A stretch of 64,000 nucleotides of DNA, taken from positions 17,630,501 to 17,694,500 of the forward strand of contig CM020517.1 in the NCBI GenBank assembly GCA_009823395.1, in the 5' to 3' direction. The position numbers and the translations under genes are program-made. Shown here one piece after another: positions 50,303-63,156 of the stretch. The notes under the pieces are model-generated. The model made no database searches, was not told where the DNA came from, and was given only the letters and a program-made list of their open reading frames with translations. The first letter of the stretch is position 1. Each line of letters opens with the position of its first letter. The stretch comes from Thamnaconus septentrionalis (Eukaryota; Chordata; Actinopteri; Tetraodontiformes; Monacanthidae).

Positions 50303-51771
50303 GTCTTAGGTTTAATCAGCAGCCCTTTGTGGCAGCAGTGGGACTATCTGATACTTATTTTCATGTTGAGCATAAAATGAACAAAACAACGTTTGTGCTA
50401 CATCCACCTTAATCTGTGAAGGTACATAAATGACAAATTCATGATAAATGATCCTCTTTGAAACGAGCACTTACGCAACAATGCAGCATTGCTCTCAATA
50501 CACGCAGCGATAGCAAACTCAATCATTTTTATTTACCAGTCGTCCCTAATCTGTTGACATCTTCTCCGCCCAACACTCTGCACGATTCCATCAGAAATTG
50601 CCGTATCTACATACTCCTTACACCTTAGTTAGATCGGCGCTAGCATTAAGTAAAGTTTGTGTCCGTTCTTCTGCGTGCAAACCTCGAGCAATTCAGACCC
50701 GAAAATCTTTTGTTCAAACAGACGCTGTGGATCTGTGCAGTGACGAAAGGTTTACCGCATCGAAGTCTTTAAGCTTTGCCCCTGAACAATTTTGTTACAC
50801 TTTAATCTTGATCTGCTCGTTAACCCCCTGATAGGACCGTGGCAGGGCCTCGGCCTGGGCTCACACTCCTGTCTGATGCCACCAACTCAGCCAGCCCCCT
50901 CGCTGGCTCCCTGCTGCCCCAGCTTCAAAGGGCCCCCCCACCACCACCACCACCACCTCCCCACGGGACCCAGACGCTCCCCAGCTCATATGTAAATGCC
51001 TCTAAATTAAGTAGCCGCGGGACTGCGCAACAGAGATGAAAAGAGCATGAGTCAAGACCGTGCAACGCATGTAAAATCAGGGCTCATGAGCACCTGCTTT
51101 TTTTAAAAGGAAGGAAAAAACACCTCACAGCGGAGGCTACGCATCCGTCAGGCTCCTGTTGTTATTTTGCATCGCGGCGACACGCTGGTGTGGATCCCCT
51201 TCATTTGTTTTTATCACTCAGTCCACAGAACATTCTAAATGTGTCGGCTTTCGGGCAAAAGAGCACCGTGATGTAATTACACGTATTGGATGTTAGACGG
51301 TCACATCGCACTACCACAAAAAAATAAATAAATAAAATTCAGGCATTTTTTCACCAATTCAAATATTCGGACCTGAATAAGTTTGAGATATTTCAGCGCT
51401 ACCACACAAAGTTGTTTTGTAATTTGTGAGATGAATCTTTATTATCTGTACTTGGCAGAGCAAATGAACAGACATGAAGTATTTGAGCAGACGAGTGAGG
51501 CAAATGAGCCACGTCTAATTAGCAACAAGCAGGAAAGAAGAAGGAATCAATCAATGCCGGGAAAGTTTCTGTCTGACACCACTAGGGGGGGAGGAGGGGT
51601 CGAAAATCTCCCATGGTGGCAAACACCAGGATCAATCGCCACTCAGGTTTTGATGCTGCAGCATTTTTACCACACCAGCAAGAGGATGACAGTGGAAACA
51701 GCGCCAGCTACAGGGCAGTAAAGGACATTGCAGTGACATAGCAAACTTCCACTGAGCTCGACTTGCATGCA

Positions 51772-52230
51772 TTAAAGGTCAAGTGTGTAATACTTGGAGA
51801 AGAAACAGCAACATCAAGTGGTTACATTTTACATTGCAGCACTCGTACACTGCCCTCCCACTCACCCCTCCCTCTCCCGAGCTTGCCAGTGAACTACGGT
51901 GGCCTGCACACACAAATCTGGATACCTCGTTCACCTTCTGCTTCATTGTTGTTGTTTTTTTAAGGACGCCAGCATCCACCCTAAACACAAAAGGCAATGT
52001 CAGACAGCTGGATTGTCCACACCAGGCTTCCTTAGATAATATGGCAGCTAACTGGCAGCAGAACCCTTGATCTATGGATATCCTTATGTAGGAAAAGTCA
52101 TTAGGAAAACCAAATAACTTTTATTGTACTGCGATTGCACACTTGTACTAATATTTTTATGGGCAGTATATTAAGCTTTTCCTAATATGCAAATCACAAA
52201 TCAAGCCAAATTTCACATACCACAACTAAA
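51772..52230 (+). mobile_element. TTAA-type inverted-repeat element, copy 7
   Basis: It starts TTAAAGGTCAAGTGTGTAAT, followed by CAACATCAAGTGGTTACAT, CCAGTGAACTACGGTGGCC, GATACCTCGTTCACCTTCTG, GCTGGATTGTCCACACCAGG, ATATGGCAGCTAACTGG, TTTATGGGCAGTATATTAAG and AAATCACAAATCAAGCCAAA. The order matches copy 3 throughout; the last terminus (about 52230) is not clear. Confidence 0.8.
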
Positions 52231-53916
52231 AGTCTCTGCGTGCCAGAGCAAGCCTGCTGTTTTGAATAGGAAACACCTCATTCAGATGAGCAATAAGTGA
52301 GAGTTTGTTTCCGGGCAGCAAATCTCACTCAATGCAAAGCGAAGTGGAGGCACACTGATGCACTGATGCATCGTTTCCCCCAAAGAAGGGTGTAGCCTGT
52401 TTTATACCCTCAAAATCAAATCAGCTTTGTTTGTACAGCACCGCCTCATAACAAGGTTACCTCTGAGCATTTTACAGGTCTAGACAACGAATGCATAGGT
52501 CTGCCGTTCAACCCCCAGAGAGGAAGCGTGGAGGAGTCAGCGGCGAGAAAGAAAAAAAATAAGTGCTTTCAGAAGAGTGAAACCTCAAGTGAGACCCCGA
52601 TGGCAACGCTGAAGATGGAAAACTTTGAAGCTGCACAGCGATGGCCGAAAAAGGCGGTGCACTTCTTTACAGCTTTTAGCGTTAAAGCTAATGGAACAAC
52701 AAGTCAAAGCGAGTGAAACACAGTCCACACAACATCTACGGTGCTCTGGAAACAAATGTATGTTAAAACAAAAATCTCATTTATATGCATATTTTATAAT
52801 ATGTGTGTTTTAAGTTGCTTTGTCATCTTCTTTTTTCACTTTTCCACCTTTAATTGCACAGGAATGCTTCAAATCAAGGTGTGCTGAGGTTTTTTCATTT
52901 ACAGACAAAAAGTTGCACTTTTCCCTTCAATGTTTCCCACAAACAGGAATAGCGCTGACATACGTTCACAGAGTCATAAAAAAACAAATTATCTGTGGAT
53001 GCACAACTTTGATGTGGAGTCATGGCGCTCACTGCATCACATATACAGCCAATTAGACTATATAAAGAAAACTATTTCAGAGCAGCCATATGTTGTGTCT
53101 TGAGGAACAGAGATAGAGCGCCGGAAACAAATGCAAGGCTGGCGTGGGCAAAAACAAAAGGAGAAGAGGGGAAAAAAAATCAGAGTTGAGCCAAGGTTGA
53201 ATGGAAAGTTTAGTTGACTGTGACCGTGACAAAGCTGGATTCAGTTGGAGGTGAGATATTGCTGTAATACGCTGAATACACGGAATAAGGTATTTCTAAA
53301 ATAATTCAAACTGAGTAAATTCAATTACTTGGATGAAAATGTAGAGTAATAGTTCTAATCATTCAGATTTCTGAGGGGAAAAAAATGAGGAAAATAAGGA
53401 AAAACTTCCCACAAATAAGTGACTTTGCTACCTGACAATAATTGCATCCTTTCTTGAACAATGCACTGGGGTTTGTCATTCCAGGTCAATATTTCAAGAC
53501 AGGAAGCCCTCATTTTGGAGAAAAGTGTCTCATTATTCCGAGTCATTTGGAACAGCAGCAGAAAACCCCACCATTTACTAGCCGAGGCTGGAGGCTCCTC
53601 CCCCTTCAGACGACATGCTGAAGATCCATGTTGGTTGGAGCAGAGCGGCACTCCTTCCACACCAGTTCCTTGAGAAGCAGCTTCCCCTTCCCCCCGGCCG
53701 GCCCTCCCTCCAGGTTAACACTGCCCTCCGTCCCAACAGCCCGACGCTCCGACGCTCCGCCCCCCTCCCGGCCTCGCCGGGGGTGGCGGAGGCAGCACGC
53801 ACAAAGGTCAGGACGCATTAGACCTTTAGTGAGCCGCCGTCACGCTGCGAGCTCCCCGTCGGCCTTCCGCCCTCCTCAGCGGCAGCAGGTTGCTGGGGGA
53901 GCCGGGGGAGGGATGG

Positions 53917-53919
<3 letters not shown>

Positions 53920-53951
<32 letters not shown>
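53920..53951. repeat. (TG)16 microsatellite
   Basis: Uninterrupted TG tract in a GC-rich stretch (53680-53990) that has some CpG but no promoter-like signal that I can support. Confidence 0.95.
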
Positions 53952-53952
<1 letters not shown>

Positions 53953-55412
53953 CCTCCTCGCCTCACTCCGTCACCCCACCAGAACCCGGGGGAACATCAT
54001 CAACACAACTCCTCCTGAGAATTGCATCATCTCCCTCTCTCTCTCTCTCTCACTCTCTGCTGTTGTGTTGCCGTTTCTGCCTAAATGAAATAATGGAATT
54101 GTGAAATTGTTGCATTTGTGCGTCCAGCTGGGGTCGATAGCGAAGGCCACTGAGAGGTCGACACCCAGGGAGCTCAGACACTCCTCATGAGTCCACCAAC
54201 AAACAGAAAAAGTTTTTTTTTTCTGTTAGTGACATGAACATAAAGTTTCACTTTTTCAATTCAATTTTAAAAAATACATTTTTCAAATTATTCAATTTTG
54301 CACCTGTATATAGCTCTATACATTGAAGAAGGTGCAGCTGAAGATGGAACTTGTACAGAGGAGTCTATATAGACTCCTAATAGACCCTTTGTGATGTCAC
54401 TCAGGGCGCAGCTACCTCCCTCAGTTCAGTAAATACAGCCCTGGCTGGGTTTTGTATCACCTCTAAAACTAGGCATTCTTGCAGGAGGCTGAAGTCACCA
54501 TTTCTGGAGATGTACAGCGTTGAATCATCAGTAAACTGTGCCACTTTGCTCCCCTGACATCAAGGACAAAGAACAGGGAAGGACGTTCAGAGGGTCTTCC
54601 TGCAACTATTAGTCTGTTCAAGTTGGACGCTCGCTGTTCTAAAAGCACCAGCACAGACGTAGAGGAAGCTGAGGAGCTACGAGGTCTTCACAGATGGACA
54701 ATATTTATACGTTGTGTGTATTCATGTACGGCGACGTGATGTCACAGTTTGGCCCCGACTTGGCAGAATCTTGAAATCTTGCATTAACACGCTGTCGCAC
54801 TAAAAATACTTCCTGCGAGCTTCAGCCACCTGAGACTCAGTCTGCAACAATGGGCTGGTTTGTTTCCATCGCATTCAGCCGCCTTCAGCCGCCCACTCAC
54901 TGTCCTCAGTCAGCATCCCCCTCCCCCCCTCCGTCCCACCCGGACGGGAAAAAAAGCAGCAGGGATGAAAAAAACAAACAAAAAAAAAACGTCAATTTAG
55001 CAGAGAGGGGAGGAGAGCCGGTGGATGTGTCGTCTGGAGCGGCTGGAAATTTACGTGCCATTGATTTCCTCTCCGTCCGTCTCCGCGACTGCTGTTTAAA
55101 AGGCTGAAACAGAGAGCGGCGCCCACCCAGCAGGTTCCCTCATCGAACCGGTCGGTGAGCAAGCTGCGAGGGGGGAGGGGGGTGGCGGGGGCGGGGCCGA
55201 GAGACACCTGAACCCAGCGCCGTCCTGCCTGCTAACACTTGCTGGAGGATCCACAGTGCAGCCGAGCAGCGTGCTAACCCTGAGCAAAGCTAACACCGTC
55301 TTCTCTCATTGTCAGCTTGTTTATTTTGATGCTTTAAGTTTGCTGCTGGAATGAGCCTCAGGGTTGCCATTACTCTTTGAAACCTCAATGCACGTCCACA
55401 TGCAGCAGGATT

Positions 55413-55640
55413 TTTTTATCCAGCATCAAGACACAGTCTTTCATTGAACAATTCAATCATACCACAGAATAAGAGGCAGAAGCAAAGTCAGTCAAGTCCT
55501 CTTATGTCCCTTGGGCAAGACTCTCTTCACTCCAATAGCCTGTTTTATCCAGCATCACCACACAGTCTTCCATTGAACCTTCAATCATACCACAGAATAA
55601 GAGGCAGAAGCAAGTCAGTCAAGTCCTTTTATGTCCAGGA
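55413..55640. repeat. tandem duplication, 129-bp period
   Basis: TTATCCAGCATCAAGACACA (from 55417) recurs as TTATCCAGCATCACCACACA 129 bases on. Both copies continue with AGTCTTYCATTGAAC, TTCAATCATACCACAGAATA, AGAGGCAGAAGCAA and GTCAGTCAAGTCCT..TATGTCC. Copies differ by a few substitutions and small indels. It is followed at 55660-55740 by ACTCCTGTATAATGACAATA, which resembles the 3' end of fish L2-type LINEs. Confidence 0.9.
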
Positions 55641-57669
55641 ATGTAATATGCCCGTTAACTTGCTTGACATCAGACAGATGCTTATGTCATTTTCATTGTA
55701 CTCCTGTATAATGACAATAAAGAATTCAACTCAATTCATTTCAAAGACAAGTCAAACCCTGCAGAGGGAAGGGGAGGCGTCCACTCAGCCTGACTACAAC
55801 CCATCAATCAAGGCTGTGAGAAAGAAACACCGGTAACACCGATTTCAGACCAATTCAGACCAAATCAGATCAATGGTGGCCTCAGATCTACAGGAGAAGA
55901 ACTGCACGGTGGAAACATGGACCAAAAAAATGGTCATGGTAGGAGAGAACTGGATTCCAAACTGGATGAACAACATTGTGGACTCATGTACGCTTGGATA
56001 GAAGGGGAGAAGTAATCCAGCTAGACGGTGAAAAAAAACCAACTAATAGTTCAGGGGGACGACTGGAGTCCTTCAACGACCAAGGCAGGCGCCAACAAGA
56101 CGGTCATCACATCAAGGAGGGCAAGGAAAGAAATACAAGAAGTTCATAAAGGTGATCTAAGCAAAGCCAAATAAGCAAATGATAAAAGAGTCGGATGCAG
56201 AGGAAGGCAGGGTGTGAAACTCTTTGTATTGATGCTCGGTGGAGTTGTGTTCTGATCTTAACAGGATTATTTTCTGAAGAAAATAATTACAACAGACGGT
56301 CAAATTCTCATGTGATGAAGCCTCTATTGGCAATAATACAATAACTCAAGTCTGAGCATAAACACACGCCCACAGACGGCTCACAAGCATGCGGACGCAG
56401 AAAGAGCAACAGTCTTGCTTCTGTGATCAAAACACAGGCGCGTGCGATGATGAAATGTTCAAATGTAAATGATAATGAAGAAAGTCACCACTGCATGTGT
56501 ATAAAACTGTTCCTGTTGTCATCAGAGGCCACTAAAACTCCCCTTCTCAGACTGAGGCCCCATTCATTCAGCGGGAAATCAAACAAATCTTGGACTTTGG
56601 GCAAAATTGATACATGGCACCAATATTGGAGGAGCAAAATTCCAATATTACCATAAGCAGTCATGGAGATATGAAACAGGCAGCAGGTCTGAGATAGAGC
56701 AGATATACTGCATCTCCCAACAGCTGCTTCTTCAAAGTAATTAGACAATAAATCCGCTGAAGATCAATGTGCTGCCTTAAAGCTGTTGGGCAAGCAGTTG
56801 AACTCTGGTTCTCTTTGTGGATCTTCAAGGCTGAACAACACTGTTTCATACTAATAAATCAATCTCCTCCTACTCCCCCAAAAAATCTGCAAAACATTGT
56901 AAATACAAAGTTATTGGACAAGAGGTCGATATGATTCACACTCAACACAAAACAGCGCTGGTGGGGTTTCTATTTGGCAAGGGATTGCTCATCAGCGAGA
57001 TACTTGTGTTGATCACTGCTAGCCTAGCAACTCCATTGGAAACCATCTGACAAGGGCCTTGAGCTTCAGTACAACTATAAACCAGGCTTCCCTGTAATAA
57101 CACGAGCTCTTAAAAGTTCACAACAAAGTTTCAACAATGCATTTTACAGCATCAAATAAAAGACACCGGAAAAGAAACTACAAGTATGTCTCCGATCAAC
57201 TTTGGGAATTGGGACCTTCTGATTGCCCCCAAACTGGACCTCAGGAACCCGACCAAAACCTTATCCAGGCAGTTGAACAAGTAGCATTCCAGGCTACACA
57301 GCACTGTACTAAGAATGTAGCACATCTAATGTCATCTAATCAAGTTCACGATGAGATGATTCATGCTCCAACAATCGCTGGGATCCTGAAATGCTTCCAG
57401 TCGATGGAAGCAACATCTAACTCCATCCATCTGATTGATACCTGCGGTTGAGGGCCATTGAATCGTAATGTGTGCCATTGAACAGGTATGTAAAAACAAG
57501 ATCAGTGCACGATGACAAAAATAGTCACATATTGTGTATTTGCCCATTAAAGCCACGTCTGCTCACTGCAAAGCTCCAAAACCCAGCGAGATAGGTCTAC
57601 AAGAAACCTCATTGGCCCCTTGTAGCTGAAAAACCAACCAATCCCAATGTCAGATCTATTGGAGAGTCA

Positions 57670-58125
<456 letters not shown>

Positions 58126-58279
58126 TCATCAAGGAGAAAATCTGAGGAGGGACGACGGTGTGGGTACATCAAGCAGAGGGAAAATTCTGCTGGACGAAGG
58201 GACGGCTTTGGTTACGAAGGGAAAGCACAGAGAAAATGAAGGTATTTTTAAGTAAGTCAGGGAGTTTGTTTTACTGGCT

Positions 58280-58400
58280 TCAGCACTGCAAGCTGGGTTT
58301 CTACTCAAAGGCAGCTTGGAAAAAAAAGCAACGTTCATTCATTCACACTTTTTGGGAATGTAGTCAAATCCATAAGGTTGGATTATTGTGGGTCTTTGTT
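58280..58400 (+). pseudogene. possible L1-type LINE ORF2 C-terminal remnant
   Basis: A plus-strand frame reads FYWLQHCKLGFYSKAAWKK, then SFIHTFWECSQIHKVGLLW. H-x-F/L-W-x-C-x-x-I/V-x-x-FW is a pattern commonly found near the C-terminal end of L1-type reverse-transcriptase ORFs (a CCHC-like tail). The fragment is only about 40 residues long, lacks any reverse-transcriptase motif, and could be coincidence. Confidence 0.35.
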
Positions 58401-58930
58401 TGGTTTTAGTTTGCTGTTGTTTTGAGCTGGGCAAATAAATGTATGTTGTAAATAATTAAAAATGTAAATGAAACGTGATTTTTTTTTTTTTAAAGGAAAT
58501 AACAATGTTATTTTCAGCATGAATGCTCAAGTTTGAAATATCCCGTCTACATATTATAAGAGTAACAATGAGCGATTATTCTGGCGGCAGCCTCCTCCCC
58601 AAAGCCAATCAGTTCTCTGGGCTTTCGGCAGACAGGAAGGACAAAAAAGAAAGTGAGAGAAGCAGATTTAATTAGTGGCACAGATGAAGGAGATAAACGG
58701 GGAACAATAAAAGAGGAGAAGCTGGTGATTCCACCCCGCTGCGACCTCTGCCTGTGGAGACGAGGAGGAGAAAAAAGAACGACATCAAAATGATGTTTAT
58801 CCACTTTTCTTTTCATCTGCACTCATCTCTTTTGCCGCACTGTAAAAGCTCCCACTGCCAAAAAAAACAAAACTGTTAGAATGAATAAATTTGCCTTGAA
58901 ATGAGACGTAGACAGAAGACGGCACAAAAT

Positions 58931-58944
58931 GGGGGGGGGGGGGG
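58931..58944 (+). repeat. G14 homopolymer
   Basis: Fourteen consecutive G on the plus strand, C on the kcnh5 sense strand. Confidence 0.95.
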
Positions 58945-59110
58945 ACGAAGATCAGAGTTGACTGGAGAAAATAAAACGCATAGAAAATGTTGCGGTGTTG
59001 ATGAGTGCCCCCCCCTCCCCAAGTTGAGCTCCAAGTTGAGCTCCAAGTTGAGCTCCGTCAGCCTGCGTTAAATCCCACACAGCAGACTGGTTTCCTCAGC
59101 AGGACATGCA

Positions 59111-59111
<1 letters not shown>

Positions 59112-59198
<87 letters not shown>
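59112..59198. repeat. (CA)43 microsatellite
   Basis: Uninterrupted 87-base CA tract, the longest CA repeat in the window. A trimer of GTTGAGCTCCAA units lies just before it at 59021-59057. Confidence 0.97.
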
Positions 59199-59199
<1 letters not shown>

Positions 59200-59282
59200 A
59201 AACGTTCCGCTCATCTTTAACTGCATATTATTCTGTTTGTATCGAGCTACTGCACGCATTATCTGGACCTTTATTAATAGAG

Positions 59283-59342
59283 ATGGATGGATACATAGAT
59301 AGATAGATAGATGGATAGATAGACATATGGATAGATGGATAG
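59283..59342. repeat. (GATA)n / (GATG)n microsatellite, interrupted
   Basis: AGATAGATAGATAG-type units mixed with ATGGATAGAT words. Confidence 0.9.
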
Positions 59343-59349
59343 GCTAACA

Positions 59350-59765
59350 TTCATGCTAATTCAGATAGACCTTTCTCACAATTGCTGCTGTTTCCAATTC
59401 CTAGAATTGCACAAAACCTGAATATGGCAATTAAAGAACTGGTGATGGAAACAGCTAAACTTGGACAAAAGGTCCATTTTTCCCAAGTTTGTAATTTTTT
59501 TTCAGACGGATCCACATAGAGGAATATCGCAAAAGTGTCATGGAAACACTTTTTCCGCATTTACGCATCAGCAGACGTGACGTGAGGCTTTTGCGATATT
59601 ATACGTACATGGATGCGTGTGGAAAAACCTCCTCATGAGAGCGTCAAAACCTTTTAGCCACATCTGAGAAGTTTTTCCAACTTTAGGCGTTTCAATTCCC
59701 AGGTTTTTTTATTGCCCATATTCAGGTTTTAAGCATTTCTCTGGGTCATGGAAACGCAGCTACAG
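59350..59765. mobile_element. fold-back element with long imperfect inverted arms
   Basis: The left arm (about 59375-59562) reads GCTGTTTCCAATTCC, AAAACCTGAATATGGCAATT, GATGGAAACAGCTAAACTTGG, GGATCCACATAGAGGAATAT, CGCAAAAGTGTCATGG. The reverse complement of the right arm (about 59765-59580) reads GCTGCGTTTCCATGACCC, AAAACCTGAATATGGGCAAT, AATTGAAACGCCTAAAGTTGG, CACACGCATCCATGTACG, ATATCGCAAAAGCC. The arms are about 185 bp with a very short centre near 59562-59580. There is no coding capacity. A related single arm is at 2150-2358. Confidence 0.7.
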
Positions 59766-61194
59766 CGAGACACAGGCCGATGTTGACTTGAAAAAGTCGC
59801 TTGACTGCGACGCTCGACGGCGTCCTCGACACAAGACGCCAGCCGTGCCTTTGACACGGAGCAGACGGATCACCTGCGACGTGTGTGCAGGGCGACCAGG
59901 ACATTACGCAAGCTCTTCCTCCAGCGGCAGGACAGCCGAGATGGAGCGCGAGCTTGTGGCGGCTTATTTAGCCTCTCTGCTTCTCCCAACCGACACTCTG
60001 TCTGTCTTGCGCTGTCACCGCACCCCCCACCCCTTTCCTTCACTTTGCATCCCCTCCTTCATCCATCAACGTTTTTACTTTCCATAAAAAGTAAAGGAGA
60101 CAACTTTCCACCCTTTTTTTTTTGGTTTTCAGCTGTTTGACTTCAACTTCTCGATGTGTATCCCTTTCAGCGCAGTCTGATTCATTTTGCAAAAAAGTCA
60201 ATAAAAGCCGCTTGGCAAACAAAAAAACAAAAAACAGCTTCTTTTCAGAAGAGACACTCAGCCTTGGACTCGTCCTGCTGACGGGAGAAAAGCAAGTCGG
60301 CGTTGCAGCGTGTCCCGCCAGCGAATTATGCTTCAGACCGGTTGAAATGAAATGGCAGCGTCATAAATATTCAAGCGGTGATTAATAATTATGACAGGGA
60401 ACAGCAGTGATTTTGTTGAGAGCTATAATTGGACCTTAATAAGGCAGAAAGTGGGCGAGATCAAACAAACAACAGTGCGGCGCGGCGCCAAACAATGTTG
60501 TCAAATGTGGTTAGACTCATATTGAAGCAGCGATTTTTCCAGTATTGTTGCAGTGGTCAGTGTCGTCTGAGCCTCCGCTGATGAAACCAGTCAAAGCTCA
60601 AAAGGCCTAATTATAATTACGCCCCTTTTTCTGATCAAGCTTTTATGATATCGGCGCTAGCCATGCTAATGACGTGGCAGATAAATGCGCGCAGCTTCCT
60701 GCTAGGCTCGGGGTTATATCGGGTGAGACTCTCGGCAAGGCAAGAGCAAAGCTAGGTGGCGCTAGCGGCACAAAACCACCCGACGGCGTCAAAGAGAACG
60801 CCGGGAAATGAGAACTGCGAGCTTGGCGATTTGTTGTTTTCTCAAATTTGTGAGAAACAGCCAACCATCACACAGCCTGCCGTCTTTGGCAGGTTAGCAA
60901 GTAAGCGTGTGGGAGTCATACTTTTTTAAGTTGGAAATAAGAACAAGGCCGCATCATTTGTGCAGCGGCAGAAAGAACTTTTTCTGAGATGTCAACACTT
61001 TATTTTGGACCTGGAGCTTTTGAATGGCAATGATACACTGTGACACTAGTTGCACTAAACAGCTGGATTATTGTATGCCTTCCTCATATTGTCAATTAGC
61101 TGACTAACGTGAAGGAGTTCTTCTCTGACTATATTTGTATTTACTTTTGCATTTTTTTCTCTTTCTGTCTTTTATTCCATCTTTTGTCTTGGAG

Positions 61195-61303
61195 CTCAGT
61201 TGCCTGTTTGATATTGAAAACCCGGACAGAAAGGCCTCAGGCAGGGGGATCGAACCCACAACCTTCTGAGCTGCTGTCACCACTGCACCACTATGCTGCC
61301 CAG
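61195..61303 (-). mobile_element. tRNA-headed SINE fragment (family 1 head)
   Basis: On the minus strand: GGGCAGCATAGTGGTGCAGT (A-box-like), GAAGGTTGTGGGTTCGATCC (B-box-like) about 35 bases later, then CTGAGGCCTTTCTGTCCGGG. It matches the head of the copy at 37280-37545 and lacks the 3' part. Confidence 0.7.
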
Positions 61304-61480
61304 AAGTAAAAAAAAAAAAAAAAAAAGACATATTTGAATTTGAAAATTTTGAAACATTGAATCAGAGACCAGAACTTGAATCTCTAAACTCATTTGCCAC
61401 CACTTCCTGCCCTCCTTCTCTGCCTTCTTTCCATGCATAATTCTTTCTTTCCTCTCCCCTATTAAATTCATCACTTCCTC

Positions 61481-61509
61481 TCCTCCTCCTCCTCCTCCTC
61501 CTCCTCCTC
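61481..61509. repeat. (CTC)9 tract
   Basis: Nine CTC triplets within a pyrimidine-rich stretch. Confidence 0.9.
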
Positions 61510-62635
61510 GGCTACCTCGCTTTCATCTGGCTCTTTGCAGCAACTCTTTTTATCTGCTCTCCGCTCCATCCTCTCTATTCTGACCCTCTTTTTTTAACTT
61601 TATTCCCCTCCTCCTTCATCCGCCCCTCCGCCCGGATCACCTTACAAACTGCCCCGAGAGCGGCGCTCCAAACACTCCCAACACCTCACACGCACCGGCG
61701 CACAAAAAAAAAGAAAAAGAAAATAAGAGTGGGTGAAACTCAAACAAAAATTGTGATGAAAAGGAAACACACCGCATGAATAAATCAGGTGTGCGAGACC
61801 TCGGCCGGTGGAAAGTGGCGAGCCATCTTCCTCCACACCACATGAAATCCATTTTCTAAATTTTCCGGCAGCAGTCACAATCAGACAGAGTGCCCACAGC
61901 AGCCTGCTTTTGGCTCTTCACCCAACATGAAATATTAACGTCACCCGCAGCCACCAGGAGCTCGCCGGAAGAGAGAGCGCCGCTCCCGGTGTCAAACAAG
62001 CGGCGCTGCGGGGATGTTGGCGTGTGGGAGGAGGAGACAACTGAGGGAGCCACTGCACAGCCGCATCTGTCTTCCGATACACCAACTAGAGATGGGGATT
62101 AGAACTGTTGTGTACCATGAACTTCAAATACGCAGTTCATTTTTTCATTTGGAAGTGCAACCTCGGAATTGCATGGCGCCAGCTGTAGGTTGGACTATAA
62201 AATATTGAATTTTCCGGGTTTGACCGTGGCCGTCCTGGTCCAGCTGTGACCATCAGGTCGTGTTGCGACGTCTGTGTGAAGTTCCATGGCGGGAAAATAA
62301 TGACAGTTGACAAAGATTTTTTAGATGGTCCTCACGTAAACCTTGCAAATACGTAAAACTTTGCTATTATGAGTGATCTCTGTTAGGGTTATATATGCCG
62401 TATAAATTATATATGTTTTATATACGTTATGTATATAAAACGTCCAATAATGGCCCACTGGTCATAACTTTATCAGAATAAATAATACTGAGAGCAGCAA
62501 AGCCGTTAACAATGATCCAGTTTCTCATCAGGACGTCTGGTCAGTTCAGTGCAGGTTATTCTGACACAACTTTGTCATTATTAGTCACTTATTAGCCAAT
62601 GTACTGTTTCATTGTTGGCAAAAAAAAAAAAAACT

Positions 62636-62745
62636 TTACAAAACTAAATTTCAGAGCCTGTACTTTCTTAATTTGACTTGAGTAAAGGAGTTGAATCAGC
62701 ACTTTTACCCGAGTGTGAATACTTTTGCCACCTCTGATGTAGACA
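62636..62745 (-). mobile_element. fragment of hAT-like MITE
   Basis: Read on the minus strand it starts AGAGGTGGCAAAAGTATTC, then GTAAAAGTGCTGATTCAACT, CCTTTACTCAAGTCAAATTA and AGAAAGTACAGGCTCTGAAA. Order and words match 4103-4245, including the CAGRGGTGG-type start. Confidence 0.5.
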
Positions 62746-63156
62746 CATCTAAACAAAGAGAACGCATACGCACGTCTTCCCACTCTCTCTAATATAAAGT
62801 AGCAGACAGTAGCAAAAAGAAGAGAGAATGGCTCTAACCAACTGCAACACAACTGCGATATTTCTTTTTTAAAACTCCTGCCAGGGTTGCAGAAGATCAT
62901 CCTCACAAAACGCTGAGAGCAGCGTCTTGAAGGATCTGTTTGGTTTTTTTCTGTTGTTCTTGTTTTGGGCCTTTTGCTCTTTTGTTCTTCATCCTCCTCA
63001 TCTGCACTGTGGCAGCCAAGGCTCAGCAAAGCGCCAGTGAAAACTGGAAAAGCTGTTGAGCTTCAGTGATGAACTGAAGAGACGCTGGGATTTGTAGTGA
63101 TACAAAAATCGCCATTGCTAAACAGCAGACATACATAAATATAAATGCAGAGCGTC

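Noticed and set aside
53680..53990. CpG-island promoter of another gene
   Set aside because: Only a short GC-rich stretch with modest CpG and no adjoining exon on either strand.
57137..57451. 104-codon plus-strand frame near exon B
   Set aside because: No recognisable motif; might be a decayed mobile-element piece but I cannot name one.
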